DNA of 64,000 nucleotides from Planctomycetota bacterium (lineage in GTDB: Bacteria > Planctomycetota > UBA8742 > UBA2392), in contig JABTUE010000003.1 in assembly GCA_015075515.1 (NCBI GenBank), forward strand, positions 186,001 through 250,000, read 5' to 3'. The translations under genes were made by a program, and so were the position numbers. Below the pieces are notes generated by a model that did no database searches, was not told where the DNA came from, and was given only the letters and a program-made list of their open reading frames with translations. Numbering within the stretch: position 1 is the first letter of the stretch; every line of letters starts with the position of its first letter. Shown piece after piece: positions 7,931 to 15,297 of this stretch.

Positions 7931-8539
7931 ATGGGTCGTTACACTGGTGCCAAGCACCGCGTCTCGCGGCGCTTCACCGAAAACATCTGGGGCACCAAGA
8001 AGTCGCCCCTGGCTACGCGCCCGTACAAGCCCGGCCAGCACGGCAAGGACGGCAAGAAAACCAAGACCAGCACCTACGGCGCGGGCCTGCTGGAAAAGCA
8101 GAAGGTCAAGCTGTTCTACCAGCTTCGCGAGCGTTCGTTCCGCCGCTATTACCGTGAAGCCCTGCGTCTGCCCGGCAACACCGGCGAAACGCTGATGCAG
8201 ATGCTGGAACGCCGGCTGGACAACATCGTGTACCGGCTGGGTTTTGCGCCCACCAACCGCGCCGCGCGCCAGTTGGTCAGCCACGGCCACGTGCGCGTCA
8301 ACGGCCGCAAGGTTGACCGCGCCAGCTATCTGGTCGAAGTCGGCGACAAGATCACGCTGCGCGACAAATCCAAGGCCCACCTGCAGGTTCAGGAAGCCGT
8401 CAGCGCCAAGCCCCAGGTGGTCAGCTATCTCAAGGCCGACCACGACAAGCTCGAGGGCGAACTGATCCAGATTCCGCGGCGCAAGGATATTCCGATTGTC
8501 GCCAACGAACGCCTGATCATCGAATTCCTGGGCCGGTAA
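7931..8539 (+). CDS. rpsD: 30S ribosomal protein S4
   Basis: 202 residues, the usual length. S4 initiates 30S assembly by binding the 5' domain of 16S rRNA and helps fidelity. Seen: MGRYTGAKHRVSRR, KLFYQLRERSFRRYY, the S4 RNA-binding domain RLDNIVYRLGFA...ARQLVSHGHVRVNGRKV and the C-terminal LIIEFLGR. The N-terminus has no zinc cysteines, so this is the C-minus form. GGAGAAGGAA lies upstream of the ATG. The gene stands alone with its own promoter and terminator, not in the alpha operon with rpoA, rpsM and rpsK. Confidence 0.97.
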   Translation: MGRYTGAKHRVSRRFTENIWGTKKSPLATRPYKPGQHGKDGKKTKTSTYGAGLLEKQKVKLFYQLRERSFRRYYREALRLPGNTGETLMQMLERRLDNIVYRLGFAPTNRAARQLVSHGHVRVNGRKVDRASYLVEVGDKITLRDKSKAHLQVQEAVSAKPQVVSYLKADHDKLEGELIQIPRRKDIPIVANERLIIEFLGR

Positions 8540-8556
8540 ACGGCAGAAATCCGATG

Positions 8557-8585
8557 ACAAACCCCCGCCCGACGCGGGGGTTTGT
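8557..8585 (+). terminator. rpsD terminator
   Basis: A perfect 12-bp stem, 8557-8568 with 8574-8585, loop of five bases, then TGATTTGT. It sits 17 bases after the rpsD stop. The C5GC/GCG5 core recurs in the terminator at 11210. Confidence 0.85.
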
Positions 8586-8660
8586 TGATTTGTCCTTGCC
8601 GTTTTCCCTGCCGGCACGCCGCCCTGCCGCGCAAACTGATCCATTTGCGCGTCAGCCCGT

Positions 8661-8669
8661 TGGTACAAT
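8661..8669 (+). promoter_or_regulatory. Extended -10 promoter of ECF sigma gene
   Basis: TGG plus TACAAT (8664-8669), an extended -10. Expected start near 8676, giving a leader of about 19 bases to the ATG at 8695. Confidence 0.5.
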
Positions 8670-8694
8670 GCACACAAGTACCCCTTGGATGACC

Positions 8695-9255
8695 ATGCAG
8701 CATCCAAGCAGTCTTCCCGACGAGGAGATCGTCCGGCGGTGTCTTGCCGGCGAAAGTTCGCTATTTGAGGCGCTGATCAAGCGCTACGAACGGCTGGTCT
8801 ACGGCTTTGTCCTGCGCAAGGTCAGCGACAACGGCGCTGCCCAGGATCTGGCCCAGGAAACCTTCTTGATCGGTTTTGAAAACCTGGCCCGGCTCAAGGA
8901 CATCACCCGCGTCAAATCCTGGCTGATGGGCATTGCTGGCAACCTGGTACGCGATTACTACAAGCGGCGCAAACTGGCCGGCATGCCCGAAGGCTTTGAG
9001 GGCGAACTGGTCGGCGTGGATCCCCTGCAATCGGTCGAAGAACAAGAACGCCACGAACTGCTGTACAAGGCCATGGCCAAGTTGTCCGAGCGCTACCGGG
9101 CGGTGTTGATCAAACGGTATCTGGAAGGCGCCGAATACCCTGAAATCGCCGCCGACCTTGGCCTATCTATTGGTGCGGTCGAGGTTTGCATGCACCGCGC
9201 CCGCAAGGCACTGGCTGCGGCACTCAAGGAATACATGCCGGAGATTGACGAATGA
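8695..9255 (+). CDS. ECF sigma factor paired with FecR-type anti-sigma
   Basis: 186 residues. Region 2 spans ~15-90 (LFEALIKRYERLVYGFV, AAQDLAQETFLIGFENL, KSWLMGIAGNLVRDYYKRR); region 4 spans ~125-180 (LSERYRAVLIKRYLEGAEY, then the HTH EIAADLGLSIGAVEVCMHRA). ATG 8695 is chosen because GGA lies five bases upstream and just after the predicted transcription start; ATG 8689 is possible. The next gene, 127 bases on, encodes a membrane protein with an anti-sigma-like N-terminus and FecR domain, so the two probably form a sigma/anti-sigma switch. Confidence 0.88.
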   Translation: MQHPSSLPDEEIVRRCLAGESSLFEALIKRYERLVYGFVLRKVSDNGAAQDLAQETFLIGFENLARLKDITRVKSWLMGIAGNLVRDYYKRRKLAGMPEGFEGELVGVDPLQSVEEQERHELLYKAMAKLSERYRAVLIKRYLEGAEYPEIAADLGLSIGAVEVCMHRARKALAAALKEYMPEIDE

Positions 9256-9382
9256 GTGTTTTGTCTCATGTTCCTGCAAAGACCGACGGGGCGACGCGCG
9301 GGCCAACTGAATTTCGTCTGTAAGAGCGCCTACCCCACCCCCCACCTAAATACGGAAGCCATACGCAGTTGAAGATACCCGC

Positions 9383-11185
9383 ATGAACCGCGAATACATC
9401 AGCCAACTGATCCAGCGTTCACTGGATCACGCCCTTACCGCCACCGAGCGCGAAGAATTGGCCCGCGCCCTGCGCGAAGACGCGCTGCTGCGCACGGAAG
9501 CCGAAGAGATGAAGTCCGTCCACGCAGCCACTGAGTCGCTGTTCCGCCAGATTTCTTTGCCGGCGGATTTCTCGGCCCGCGTCATGAAGCGTGTGCAGGC
9601 CCATGACGTGCCGGCCGATGCCACGCACCCGGTGCCGCGCCTGCGGGCCCGGCGCGCGCTGTCGCGCCGCGCCACCGCAAGCCGCAGCGTGTACTGGGTT
9701 GGCGCGCTGGCGGCGGCGGCCATTGTCGCGCTGGCCACGGCGCTGGTGGTGCAGCTTTCCGGCCACGGCATCAAACAGAACACAACCGGTCCATCCCTGG
9801 CCGGCGAAGGCCCGGGCGTGCCGGGCACCAGTGGAGGCAACCGCACCGATCCACTGACTTCGCCCTCAGGGAAAGGGGAGGCCTCGGGAATCAACCCCGG
9901 GGCTTCCCAACCGGACCGTGGCACTCCTTCGGCGCGGCCGCAGGAATCGCCGGTTCTGCCGCCCGAAGAAGTCACCGGGCCGGCCGCGCCGGATGCTCCG
10001 GCTGTTCCACAGCCTGACAATCCCGCGCCCAAGAGCGGCCCTGTCGTTGAGGAGCCCCGGCCCGAAACCACCCCGGCACCCGAAGGCACTCCGCCGGCGC
10101 GGGTGGAAGACACCCCCGACGCGCGCAAGACCCACGCCGAGCCCAAGCCGGGACCGGCACCGGCTTCACCGGCGGTTCTGGCCAGGCTGACCATTTTGGG
10201 CGGCAAGGCGGAAACCCTGGGCCCCGACGGAAAGTGGCGCGCGCTGAGCAACGATGACGAACTGCGCCAGGGTATGCAGGTACGCACCAACGCCAACGGC
10301 AACGCCAGTGTGGTGTTCGCCGATGGTACTGTAACGCTGGCCAAGGGTTCGTGTCTGACTGTAGCCGACGTAGACAAGGTCAGCCTCGATTCCGGCACGG
10401 TGGCGCTGGATCGCCCCAACGCCCGCGATGGCGAGTCTCTGGCCGTGGTGTGCGACAGCTACACGGTCTATGTCATGCACGGCACAGCTATGCTGCGGCG
10501 CAAGACCCGCGGCATGGAAATGCAGCACTTTGTCGGCCTGAGCACGATCACGCATGAAGACTTCGGCTCGGTTGTGCTTGAACAGGCCGCCTCCGTGGAC
10601 CTTGAGTTCGGCAAGGACTACCCCGCCGCCAAGGCTCTGGGGGCTGTCCAGGCGCCGGACTGGGTGGCCGAGGCCCGCACCACGGGGCTGCTGGCCGCCA
10701 TTGAACCCAAGATTACAGAACGCTTTGCTGACGCCATCCGCGAACGCCGTGAGCTGGACAAAAACCTTCCGCGCGCCCTGCGCCGTCTGATGGTCTACCC
10801 GCTGGATCAGGCCAGTGCGCTCGAGTTTCTGACCCGCGCACTGGACAACCACCGGTTCGACGCGGCCACGATCGTGCGCATGGTCTATGAGGTCGAGACG
10901 GCAATCGCCGAAACCAAAGACGCCGATCCCAACACCGTGGCCTACAACGCCGCGCGTTCAGCCATGCTGGGCACCGTGAAGGACTTCACCACCTGGCGCG
11001 AAACGTTCCTGCGCCTGACCCGTGGCGAAACCCAGCGCCCGCCCCAGGCCAGCACGCCGCGCAAGCCCGAAGTCATCGAGGCCGGCAAGTTCCGCAAACC
11101 GGTTCCGCCGCCTCCGGCCCCGACGCCCAAACCCAAGCCCGAAGAAACCGAACCGGAAAAAGCACCGGAACAACCCTCGAAATAA
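9383..11185 (+). CDS. Membrane anti-sigma factor with periplasmic FecR domain
   Basis: 600 residues. Residues 1-75 resemble the cytoplasmic helical part of anti-sigma factors (LTATEREELARALREDA, then SLPADFSARVMKRVQ). One transmembrane helix at ~103-126 is followed by a ~135-residue Pro/Ala/Glu-rich linker. A FecR-like beta domain follows at ~266-370 (ALSNDDELRQGMQVRTNANG, SVVFADGTVTLAKGS, LAVVCDSYTVYVMHGTAML), then an alpha-helical region and a second Pro-rich tail. It likely holds the upstream sigma factor at the membrane and senses a signal in the periplasm. No zinc-binding HxxxCxxC is visible, so anti-sigma function rests on context and architecture. Confidence 0.75.
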   Translation: MNREYISQLIQRSLDHALTATEREELARALREDALLRTEAEEMKSVHAATESLFRQISLPADFSARVMKRVQAHDVPADATHPVPRLRARRALSRRATASRSVYWVGALAAAAIVALATALVVQLSGHGIKQNTTGPSLAGEGPGVPGTSGGNRTDPLTSPSGKGEASGINPGASQPDRGTPSARPQESPVLPPEEVTGPAAPDAPAVPQPDNPAPKSGPVVEEPRPETTPAPEGTPPARVEDTPDARKTHAEPKPGPAPASPAVLARLTILGGKAETLGPDGKWRALSNDDELRQGMQVRTNANGNASVVFADGTVTLAKGSCLTVADVDKVSLDSGTVALDRPNARDGESLAVVCDSYTVYVMHGTAMLRRKTRGMEMQHFVGLSTITHEDFGSVVLEQAASVDLEFGKDYPAAKALGAVQAPDWVAEARTTGLLAAIEPKITERFADAIRERRELDKNLPRALRRLMVYPLDQASALEFLTRALDNHRFDAATIVRMVYEVETAIAETKDADPNTVAYNAARSAMLGTVKDFTTWRETFLRLTRGETQRPPQASTPRKPEVIEAGKFRKPVPPPPAPTPKPKPEETEPEKAPEQPSK

Positions 11186-11209
11186 GCAATACCCGCCAGC
11201 CCCCCACAA

Positions 11210-11232
11210 GAACCCCCGCCCCGCGGGGGTTC
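11210..11232. terminator. Bidirectional terminator
   Basis: Perfect 10-bp stem 11210-11219/11223-11232 with a three-base loop between convergent genes. The stem core matches that of the rpsD terminator. Confidence 0.75.
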
Positions 11233-11248
11233 CCTGTTCCCTGGCGCG

Positions 11249-13786
11249 CTACTGCTTTTGTTCGGCGCGCTTGAGCCAGACGCGAATGTGGGCGCGCACT
11301 TCCTCGTAATGCGGGTCGCGGTCCAGCGCCGTCTGAAAGTGTTTTGCCGCGTCGGCGTATTTTTCGCGGGCAAAGGCCAGACGGCCGCGCAGATATTCGG
11401 TTTCAAACGATTGCGGGTTCAGGTTGACGCAGGTGCGCACGGCGGTTTCGGCGGCACCAAGATCATCTGAATCCAGCGCCACGCGCGCCGTGCGCGTGAC
11501 CTTGCGGAACTCCTGCAGGTCGCCGGCGACACCCAGGCGCATGTCGCGGGAGAGGTCAAACTCGGCCGGGTTGGCCAGCCGCAGCGCGCCTTCGGACCCG
11601 GCCCCCAGCATGCGGCGCACGTCCACGCGGATGTACTTGCCGAACGTGTGAGGCCCGGTGCTGACCCACATTTCGCCCGTGGTCACGTTGACTACCACGC
11701 TGTGGCTGCAGATGCCGGCGTCAATGGCGTTGCGGTTGCCAAACCCCAGTTCCTTGTCGCCGTGCCCCTTGCGGTCGCGCAGAATTTCCAGCGCGCGACC
11801 GGGGTTGATCTGGCCGTAATGGCGATCGGTCAGTTCCTCCAGCCGCGCCCAGCGGTATTGCGTGGTCGCGGTCTCGATCTGCCGGCGGTTTTCGGCATCA
11901 GCGGTAAAGGGTTCCGTCAGAAAGTGGTTGGTCTGCAGCAGCAGGCCCTCGCGCCCGGCCTGGCGCATGGCGCAGCGCGTGGGCGATTTTTCAATCACCA
12001 CCGCGCGGCCGTCGGCACGGCTCGCCACCAGAAAGCTGTCCGACACAAACACGTCGGCGTCGCGGATCAGGGCAAAGGCTTCGTCAATCGTGCCCGCGCT
12101 TTCCAGCACGCGCCGCACCAGCATGCACACCGGTGTGCCGATGCGTCCGAAACCCGTGTCTTCCGTGCGCCCGGCGTTCAGGTGTATGTACAGCCCCTTC
12201 GCGTTCATGCCTGTCACGGCACCGGCCATGCCCGCCCATGCCACATGCACATAGGGAATGCCGCCTTCGGGCCACACGTACAGCACGGCCTTGTCGTCGT
12301 CGAACACCGGCCCGGCTTCAAAGTCAAAGTTGCGGCCCACCATCAGATCGCCCGTGAAACTGGCCTTGCCCCAGGCGGCAAAGCCCGTGCAGCCCATGAC
12401 CTCGCCGCGGCTGACCAGCGGGCTGTCAATGAACATGTGGCTGATGTCATGCACGGCATGGTAGTTGAGAATGCGGTGGTACAGCGGCACGTCGTCGGGG
12501 TGATGGTCCACGCTGCCCTCGGCCAGGCCCAGAACCTCAAGCTTTTCGGCCTCGGTGACAAACTCGGGCAGCCGGCGGTTGTTCACGCCGACAAGCTGCT
12601 TGACCAGCCACAGGCTGGCGCGGTTGGGCAGAAACTCGCGCGCTGTCTTCAACAGATGCTGTTCCTGCTTTTCGACCAGGTCCTGGTTCAGCCGCGCGTT
12701 GGCATAGCCGCGCTGCCAGGCGTCCCCCACCAGCGCCACCTCGTGCACGCCGTCGCGCTTGCGGCGCCAGTTGCGCCCCAGCCTTGTGGCTTCGTCGCGG
12801 GTGATGATCGAGGCCTGGGCAAGAGAACGGTCACCGTCGTATTTCGGCGGCTCGGCAATGCAGAAATTGCTCACGTAGATGGACAGGCCCGCCAGCGCGG
12901 CAATCAGCAGCGCGCACACAAACATGCCCAGGCGCGACACCACGCCGATTGGCCAGGTGACACCGGCTTTCTCCTGTCCCGAACGCAAACGCGCCAGCGC
13001 GGCCTGCATGCGGTCTTGAACATCGGCTTTCAGGCGCGCCGCGCCCAGTTCGCCCTCTACGCCGGCAGTGGAAACCGGCGCAAGCACCTGTACCACCAGG
13101 TCGGGCGGGTTCACCGCGGGGCTGCCCTTGCGCACACAGGCACCGGTACCGTGCATGATCACGGGCACAATCGGCACCTGCGCGTCCACGGCCAGCATGA
13201 ACGCGCCGTTCTTGAAGCGCCGCATGCGTCCGTCAGGGCTGCGCGAACCTTCGGGAAACACCACAATCGAAACGCCCTGTTTGAGCCATTCCAGGGCCGT
13301 TTCAAAGCCGCGTGGGCGCGACGGGTCGGCCTCGTCGCTTTCCTCGACCACAATGTGCCGGGCCAGACGGTTGAGTTCGCCCATGAGCGGAATTTTCGCC
13401 GCCCATTGCTTGATGATCCAACGCGCATTGATGGGCAACAGCAGCGCCAGAAGAATGTCCAGCATGGACTGGTGGTTGATCACCACCACGCAGGGCTGGG
13501 GAAAGGCGCCCCGGCTCACATTGATCAGCCGCTTGCGACCGAACGGGTACAGTCGGAAAAACCACCGCACAATGCGCTTCTGGCCGGCATAGAAGGCATC
13601 CCCCCGGTGCCGGCTGACAAAACGGTCCCACAGCCAGTAGGGAACCTCCAGCAGGAACAAAAACACGACAAGCTGGGTCCATAACAAGGAAAACGCCGCG
13701 GCCGTGCGCAGGCTGTTCATCAGCGGGTTGCCCCGCCGCGGGTAGCTGTAATCGTCGCCGGAAACGGCCGCTTCTGGCTCTGTCAA
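11249..13786 (-). CDS. PlsC-type acyltransferase fused to C45 Ntn-hydrolase domain and TPR
   Basis: 845 residues in three parts. Residues ~60-260 are a PlsC/lysophosphatidate-type acyltransferase: N104-H105-Q-S-M-L-D110 (HX4D) and FPEGSRS at 177-183. A membrane helix lies at ~284-305. Residues ~330-750 resemble peptidase family C45 / acyl-CoA:6-aminopenicillanate acyltransferase, with nucleophile C466 in MGCTGFAAWG and the trailing LMVGRNFDFE. The last ~85 residues form a TPR-like pair (TAVRTCVNLNPQSFETEYLR). An N-terminal helix plus the second helix would put PlsC in the cytoplasm and C45 outside. The start is TTG with AGGAGG upstream. It is divergent from the ACP gene. The acyl substrate is unknown. 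Confidence 0.8.
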   Translation of the reverse strand: MTEPEAAVSGDDYSYPRRGNPLMNSLRTAAAFSLLWTQLVVFLFLLEVPYWLWDRFVSRHRGDAFYAGQKRIVRWFFRLYPFGRKRLINVSRGAFPQPCVVVINHQSMLDILLALLLPINARWIIKQWAAKIPLMGELNRLARHIVVEESDEADPSRPRGFETALEWLKQGVSIVVFPEGSRSPDGRMRRFKNGAFMLAVDAQVPIVPVIMHGTGACVRKGSPAVNPPDLVVQVLAPVSTAGVEGELGAARLKADVQDRMQAALARLRSGQEKAGVTWPIGVVSRLGMFVCALLIAALAGLSIYVSNFCIAEPPKYDGDRSLAQASIITRDEATRLGRNWRRKRDGVHEVALVGDAWQRGYANARLNQDLVEKQEQHLLKTAREFLPNRASLWLVKQLVGVNNRRLPEFVTEAEKLEVLGLAEGSVDHHPDDVPLYHRILNYHAVHDISHMFIDSPLVSRGEVMGCTGFAAWGKASFTGDLMVGRNFDFEAGPVFDDDKAVLYVWPEGGIPYVHVAWAGMAGAVTGMNAKGLYIHLNAGRTEDTGFGRIGTPVCMLVRRVLESAGTIDEAFALIRDADVFVSDSFLVASRADGRAVVIEKSPTRCAMRQAGREGLLLQTNHFLTEPFTADAENRRQIETATTQYRWARLEELTDRHYGQINPGRALEILRDRKGHGDKELGFGNRNAIDAGICSHSVVVNVTTGEMWVSTGPHTFGKYIRVDVRRMLGAGSEGALRLANPAEFDLSRDMRLGVAGDLQEFRKVTRTARVALDSDDLGAAETAVRTCVNLNPQSFETEYLRGRLAFAREKYADAAKHFQTALDRDPHYEEVRAHIRVWLKRAEQKQ

Positions 13787-13882
13787 CGGGCCTCCTAAGG
13801 GCTTGCGGTTGGCGCGCCAAGCGCGAGAATAGAGAGCATACCGGGGCCTGCGCCGGTTTCCACGGCTTCACCCCAAACGCAC

Positions 13883-14128
13883 ATGGCTACCCTGGACACC
13901 ACCCTGAAAGAACGCGTCAACCAACTGGTTGCCGCTGAATTTGAACTTGAGCCCGATGCCATCACCCCCGAAGCCGACCTGTACAAAGACCTCGGCCTGG
14001 ACAGTCTGGACGCAATTGACCTGGTTGTGGCACTGGAACGCAACTTCGGCTTCAAGGTCGAGGAAGGCGCGGCCAAGCTGATACGTACCATGGCCCAGCT
14101 TTACGACTTTGTGGCCATGCACCTGTAG
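13883..14128 (+). CDS. Acyl carrier protein
   Basis: 81 residues with the ACP fold signature: acidic helices, DLYKDLGLDSLDAIDLV with phosphopantetheine-accepting S41, and a hydrophobic third helix. It lies between a PlsC-fusion gene (divergent, 96 bases away) and a FabZ-like hotdog gene (convergent), not next to fabD/fabG/fabF, so it is probably a dedicated carrier for a special lipid rather than the housekeeping AcpP. No clear Shine-Dalgarno precedes the ATG. Confidence 0.9.
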   Translation: MATLDTTLKERVNQLVAAEFELEPDAITPEADLYKDLGLDSLDAIDLVVALERNFGFKVEEGAAKLIRTMAQLYDFVAMHL

Positions 14129-14182
14129 GGCGATTTCAGTTTTGGGTAGCGCCAGCAGGCCCCGAAAACCCAAGGCCGCAGG

Positions 14183-14548
14183 TCAGGCCTTTTCCACCCT
14201 GAGTGTGAACTCCGAAACCGGCGTTTCGCCGTCGTGCATGCTGGCGCGCACGCGGTGGCGGCCGTTCTCGGCATCAAGCGTCACAACCAGCGTCAGCACC
14301 CGCCCGGGCCCCGTGGGACTTGTGAACTTGGCCCGCGTGACCTCCACCAGCCGCTGCGGCATGTTCAGCACACGCGAGGCCAGTTCCACGGCCGCGCCCA
14401 CCTGGACCACCGCCGGCAGCACCGGCGCACCGGGAAAGTGGCCCTCAAAGAAGAACTCGTCGCCGGCAAAACGCAATTCGGCGCGCGCGCCCGCGGCATC
14501 GGCGGCAACGTTCTGTAACGCACGGCGCAAGGTCTGTTGCAGGTTCAT
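14183..14548 (-). CDS. FabZ/ApeI-like hotdog protein
   Basis: 121 residues with the hotdog dehydratase core: FFFEGHFPGAPVLPAVVQVG, where H37 sits in the catalytic HFPG position. In FabZ a glutamate follows in the next helix (IEAMAQ-like); here that site reads GAAVELASR, so the acid may be missing and dehydratase activity is uncertain. The ATG overlaps the stop of the DUF3261 lipoprotein gene (ATGA), which indicates coupling with the exporter operon. Closest conceptual match: the dehydratase-like genes of aryl-polyene-type clusters. Confidence 0.72.
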   Translation of the reverse strand: MNLQQTLRRALQNVAADAAGARAELRFAGDEFFFEGHFPGAPVLPAVVQVGAAVELASRVLNMPQRLVEVTRAKFTSPTGPGRVLTLVVTLDAENGRHRVRASMHDGETPVSEFTLRVEKA

Positions 14549-15297
14549 TCTTTGGCCTCAAACACCCGGTCGGGCCAGGGCCTGTCACGAACGGTGAACT
14601 CGGTGATCTGCATGGTCAGCTTGTACGGCGGGCCCTTGGGACTTACGCCGCGATCGCGCAGCACAATCGTGGAGGGCACGCTGATGTCCGCGAAAGTTTT
14701 CCAGTCATAGCAATCTATCCGGTACAGTTCCGGCCCTGTTGATGCCCGCAAAGAATCCACGCGCGGAGGGTCGCCAACCAGCAGCGCTGTTCGAAACAGC
14801 ACATTCTCGCCCGAGCCGGTCCGTACCCGGATGCCGGTGCCCGCCGGCCCGGATTCCACCCAGGCCGACGCCGGGCCGGCGGCGTTGCGATGATCACCCA
14901 TGCGGTGCATGAAGATCCGCCTGGTCACATCCGAAATCTGCTCCAGTATCCGCATGTCGAACTCTTCCACAGTGGAAACCACGCGCGAACGCCCTGTGCC
15001 GTCATCCGCAATGTCAAACAGCGTGATGCCCTGTTCCGTCATGCCCTGCAAGCGAAACCGCCCCGGTTGCTGCACAATCAGGTACCCCACCAGCGTGCGC
15101 GTCACGGGCCCGAAATCCAGTGTCACCGTGTGCACGGCCTTGAACTGCTGCGGCCAGCGCGAATCGTAGGCCGCAATCGCCTGTTCCACCGTCAGCCGGG
15201 GCGTGGGCGCGGCATCCAGCCGCTTGTACGGGTCAGTTTCGGCGCAACCGCCAAGCGCCAGAACGCATATTGTTGTCAGCAGCACCAACCGGTTCAC
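14545..15297 (-). CDS. DUF3261/LolA-like outer-membrane lipoprotein
   Basis: 250 residues. I place the start at GTG 15297, which overlaps the exporter stop (GTGA) and gives a clean lipoprotein signal ending in ALGGC (lipidated C18); the longer frame adds six residues before the signal. The mature part has LolA/LppX-like beta strands (FGPVTRTLVGYLIVQQPGRF, LQGMTEQGITLFDIADDG) as in DUF3261 proteins, which accompany RND exporters in aryl-polyene-type lipid clusters and probably receive a lipid in the outer membrane. It is flanked by the exporter and the hotdog gene with overlapping stops and starts on both sides. Confidence 0.75.
   Translation of the reverse strand: MNRLVLLTTICVLALGGCAETDPYKRLDAAPTPRLTVEQAIAAYDSRWPQQFKAVHTVTLDFGPVTRTLVGYLIVQQPGRFRLQGMTEQGITLFDIADDGTGRSRVVSTVEEFDMRILEQISDVTRRIFMHRMGDHRNAAGPASAWVESGPAGTGIRVRTGSGENVLFRTALLVGDPPRVDSLRASTGPELYRIDCYDWKTFADISVPSTIVLRDRGVSPKGPPYKLTMQITEFTVRDRPWPDRVFEAKE

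Noticed and set aside
11648..13684. 678-codon plus-strand frame
   Set aside because: Shadow of the PlsC-C45 fusion; His/Gly/Ala/Val-rich composition without domains.
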